Shown in pieces: positions 60,835-64,000 of a stretch of 64,000 nt of DNA. The stretch spans positions 2,604,001 to 2,668,000 of the forward strand of contig CAVNZM010000007.1 of the NCBI GenBank assembly GCA_963693365.1, written 5' to 3'. This DNA is from Amoebidium appalachense. Taxonomy: Eukaryota; Ichthyosporea. A program made the translations under genes and the position numbers. Position 1 is the stretch's first letter, and the number at the start of each line of letters is the position of its first letter. Under the pieces are notes generated by a model, which saw nothing but the letters and a program-made list of their open reading frames with translations, was not told the DNA's origin and made no database searches.

Positions 60835-61912
60835 GGGGGGAGGGGGTGGAGCCAACATACCCCCTCGGGCACCGCCTTCAGCTCCTTGAATGCAGCGTTG
60901 GTGGGGGCAAACACAGTGTAGTGCTTGTGCTTGTCGGCAAGGGTACCGGCCAGCTCAGCCTTGGTGACCAAATCGACCAGAGTGCTGAAAGCCTTGTTCC
61001 CAACAGCAATATCGACAACGGTATCGGGCTTAGGGGTAGGCTTGGGCTTGGGCTTGGGCTTGGGCTTGTCTGTGGGGAGAACTTCCTTGGGGATAATCAC
61101 AGTGTCGATGATGTGAACAACACCATTGTCGGCAGCTACATCAGCAGTGGTGACCTTGGAACCACCAACGCGGACCTCACCGTCTTTGATGGATACGGGG
61201 ATCTGCGGAGGTGTTTATGTTAGTTGGTGAAAACTATCATAGGCAAATGCAGCTAGAAAATGTGACTCCCGGATTGGTTTCAAATTGGTAAAGTCAGGTC
61301 ACACAGCCATTACCTAGATCTAGACCAGAGACTGGTCTCTCTTTGCCTCGAGTAAACAGCATAAACCCCCTAGATCTATCTATGAACAATGGTTGATTTC
61401 GAATTAGTAAAGTCAGGTCACACATCCATTACCCAGGTCTATCTATGAACAATGGTTGAAGAAGCTTCACATTCAGGACAAATGCTCCACAATCATTGAG
61501 AACCATACGCATGGGGACAAGCAATATCCCGGTGGACATGCAAACCGGTAGAGAGTTTCGAAGAGAGGGACATGTGCAGGGCCAAGGGGTGGTAAGACAG
61601 TTGTGCATGAGCGCGCTTGTGAGTGTGGGCAGGGAGTGGGATAATGGTTGTGGGTATGTGTAGGGGTGGGGGGTTAACACTAAAACACATCCCCCGGAGG
61701 CCAAGGAGCAGGGGACGGGGGGGGGGAAGGGGGGGGTTGCATGCAAAATATGGCTGTCCACCAAAGAGAAATTTTTTTTTGGGATAACTCTCTAGCGGGG
61801 GGTACCAAGAAACCCTGGTTGCGGCGCCTACAAGAGGCCAGAAGCGGGGTCTCACGAAATTGTACCAGACAATCGACTTTTGGGCCTGGATTGTCGAATG
61901 GATACGAAAATT

Positions 61913-61963
<51 letters not shown>

Positions 61964-62298
61964 TTGCGATCTACCATTACCTTTGCACCCGACAGGGTTT
62001 CAATCATCTGGCCGTCCTTGAGGTCTGCCGCCTTGACGGTTCCAGCAACCACGTGTGACAGAAGGATTTTCTTCACAGTGTCAGCAGGGGGAATCTCCTT
62101 GATTTTCTTGAATGCATCGTCGGTGGGGGCAAACACAGTGAACGGGCCCTTGCCGGACAACGTGTTAACCAGGTCAGCTTGCGTCAGGAGAGTGACGAGG
62201 GATGTGAAGGGTGCGTCTTTCGCAGTTGCAATTTCAACGATGGACGCAGCGGAGGCTGCGGCCACACAGAGGGCGCCAAGGAGGAATGATTTCAACAT
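59798..62298 (-). CDS. Secreted protein with two FAS1 (fasciclin) domains, paralog 2
   Basis: Minus-strand exons 62298-61981, 61202-60861, 60448-60353 and 59914-59798 (stop TAA) join in phase 0 to a 290-aa protein. It has a signal peptide (MLKSFLLGALCVAAASA) and FAS1 domain 1 (about 20-150), with TVFAPTDDAFKKIKE, LLSHVVAG and IIDTVIIPKEVLP. A short KPKPKPKPKPTPKP linker leads to FAS1 domain 2 (about 165-290), with TVFAPTNAAFKELKA, LLYHVVDNFKAL and YIIDKVLLPK. FAS1 proteins are secreted or surface adhesion/matrix proteins. No membrane segment or clear GPI signal is seen at the C-terminus, so it is probably soluble or matrix-bound. Introns 1 and 2 have poly-C shortly after the donor. It is the intact member of the duplicated pair. 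Confidence 0.92.
61262..61460. repeat. Short tandem duplication in FAS1 paralog 2 intron 1
   Basis: GTAAAGTCAGGTCACACA..CCATTACC occurs at about 61289-61316 and 61408-61435, and TCTATCTATGAACAATGGTT at about 61375 and 61438. Between them lies a 42-bp sequence shared with 30827-30868. Confidence 0.8.
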
Positions 62299-62383
62299 GT
62301 TTGCGTTTCGGGAAATCTCAACACTATTCGCGGTGTCGACGGGTTGATGTTGAGATGTGTTTTGTGCAAAGGCGCAGCTATGG

Positions 62384-62422
62384 CTATATACCCCTCGAGA
62401 GACTTTGTCAGCCAATGAAACA
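62384..62422 (-). promoter_or_regulatory. Core promoter of FAS1 paralog 2 (TATA and CCAAT)
   Basis: About 86-125 bp upstream of the start codon, the minus strand carries GGGTATATAG and ATTGG (62416-62412), in the same arrangement as paralog 1 with conserved CTCGAGAGACT and TGTCAGCCAAT on the plus strand. Confidence 0.7.
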
Positions 62423-63700
62423 GAGTTTCTGCAATAAAAGTTTTGCCGTCGTCAAAAGCATCCAATAGGAATCGCCCGCCATGAGCCAAAAGTGCGCAAG
62501 CAACATTCCGAAGGTTGTACGTGGGCCCGTGGGGGCTCAGCCCGGCTCAGTCAGTGCCGCCCTGCCGCTTGTCCCATCCCTACTAATCGATTACTAGTTT
62601 CCCTGTATGCAACACCTTCAGAGCCCATATTTCTGTTTATGCGTGCATATACATATAGCGCGTCGCTGAAGGAAAAGATGTGGCCTTCGAAGTGAAGAGG
62701 AGATCCCCCACTTCGCCATCACACAAACCGCCGCAACGTTTCAGGAATCAGTCAAAAACAGTCATGTTGAAAACGGACCTTGATGGAGAGCAATAAAGTC
62801 CTTCCCTATTGGATTAATTTGTCGAACCTTGGAGTGAGGTAAACGTGTAGCCCGTCGACATATCTTTAGACCATAATGCTATTATATTAGTTGTAGCTAC
62901 CATGACTGCACATGCTAATAATTAGTCGTATTATACAGTTTTATTAATTTAGTTAGCATACATACTGATGACCGAGCTTTTGTTGTGTGACTTTATTTTG
63001 TTAACACATCGGATAGTTTTAGTGCATTCAACTTGTTATGCTTCCCGTTTGCCCCCCCCTCCACCGTTTTGTGTACATAAGTCGTGCACACCCCGCAGTC
63101 CCGCACCCGATGAAAGCCATGGCCAACTCATGAAGAACCCATGCTCCCGCCCCCTACAATTTTCTGTCGCAAGAATAAAGGACAGGCGTGTGGCATCTTT
63201 TGGAATAGTCATTGCACGGGAAAACCCCCGAACTCAGACATGCCTTCATGTACTCATCTGGTGAGTGAGGCACGCGTGCCCTTCGGAATTCAAAGCATGC
63301 CTCTACGAAAAACGACCCGCCCAATACAGGAATAAAACCACTGCAAACCCCTGCCCTTCCCACCCGAAAGGGGGAGAGAGGGGGGGAGGGAGAGGGGGGG
63401 GGGAGGGGGAGGGACGGGGAGACAGGGAGGAAGGGGGGGGGGAGGGAGGGGGGGACACAACGAGCCACCACACAAACATACAAATTAAACAGAACCGCAC
63501 AGCCTGCCAGCACACGCGCTCACGCACACGCGCCTGACTATTGTACACTTCATGTGTCTGTTTTCTTGCCCTCTCTCTTTTTCCTCTCTTACCTGTTTGA
63601 GTGTGTTGGGAGGCCGCTCCATTGTAGTGCATCATAACCTGAGTGTACCTCGAGTTTGCTGCAGTTCACTTGAAGTCACACCGTGAATGTGTCACTCCAG

Positions 63701-63763
<63 letters not shown>

Positions 63764-63957
63764 AAAAAAAAAAAAGAAATAAAAACGAGAAAGAAAAAAA
63801 AAAGAAGGAGAGGATGAAATTATGATGTAAAGTTAGGGGGAGCAGGGGATTGGGTTTTTTGAAAGAAGAGACTGGGGCCCCGAGGGGGGGAGGGGGGAAG
63901 GGGGCGGGGGGGGGAGGGGGGGGGGGGGGGGAGAGGGGGAGGAGAGAGAGAGGGGAA

Positions 63958-63995
<38 letters not shown>

Positions 63996-64000
63996 GTTAA
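62423..64000. other. Region right of FAS1 paralog 2
   Basis: 62590-62694 is the conserved upstream block shared with paralog 1. 62700-63350 is unique, AT-rich DNA without a supported exon. 63368-63455 is G-rich. 63701-63774 is a 53-nt poly-C followed by poly-A. 63880-63992 is G-rich to the window end. Confidence 0.5.

Overview
The window is nuclear DNA of an intron-rich eukaryote. Genes are split into short exons (about 35-375 bp, one of about 1.5 kb) by introns of up to several kb. The introns are filled with poly-C, (CA)n and (CT)n tracts, which read as poly-G, (GT)n and (GA)n on the plus strand for minus-strand genes. Several products look most like animal or holozoan versions (a syntaxin-6, a TMCO1-like protein, an SDR16C-type dehydrogenase, NOB1), so I infer an opisthokont, perhaps a unicellular holozoan. 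Sequence alone does not fix the lineage.

Layout. 589-2436 (minus): first two exons of a TMCO1-like ER membrane protein, running off the left edge. 3082-11179 (plus): complete 10-exon SDR16C-type short-chain dehydrogenase, divergent from TMCO1. 13334-18192 (minus): F-box/LRR protein with apparent frameshifts and a tandem duplication of its last two exons. 19552-28127 (plus): complete 8-exon syntaxin-6-type Qc-SNARE with histidine at the ionic-layer position. 29007-30522 (plus): decayed non-LTR retrotransposon. 33833-35911 (plus): remnant of a DUF885 gene. 37496-49833 (plus): complete 13-exon NOB1. About 50.17 kb (minus): terminal exon of an unidentified gene. 51933-54269 and 59798-62298 (minus): two FAS1 (fasciclin) secreted-protein genes from a segmental duplication, the first broken by a 26-bp deletion. 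Orphan exon candidates lie near 33.1 kb and 58.1-58.8 kb. The rest is simple repeat and unique intergenic DNA.

The genes form no pathway; they are ordinary membrane-traffic, ribosome-biogenesis, redox and cell-surface genes. The striking feature is their introns. In about 22 of some 39 introns that I could define by matching exon phases, a run of at least 8 C on the sense strand begins within about 60 nt of the 5' splice site. Many 3' splice sites are the end of a (CA)n repeat. A short dispersed element, always in the same orientation as its host gene and bracketed by C-tracts, recurs in introns of four genes. Together these suggest a family of intron-borne, possibly intron-generating (introner-like) elements or an unusual intron-recognition architecture; this is inference.
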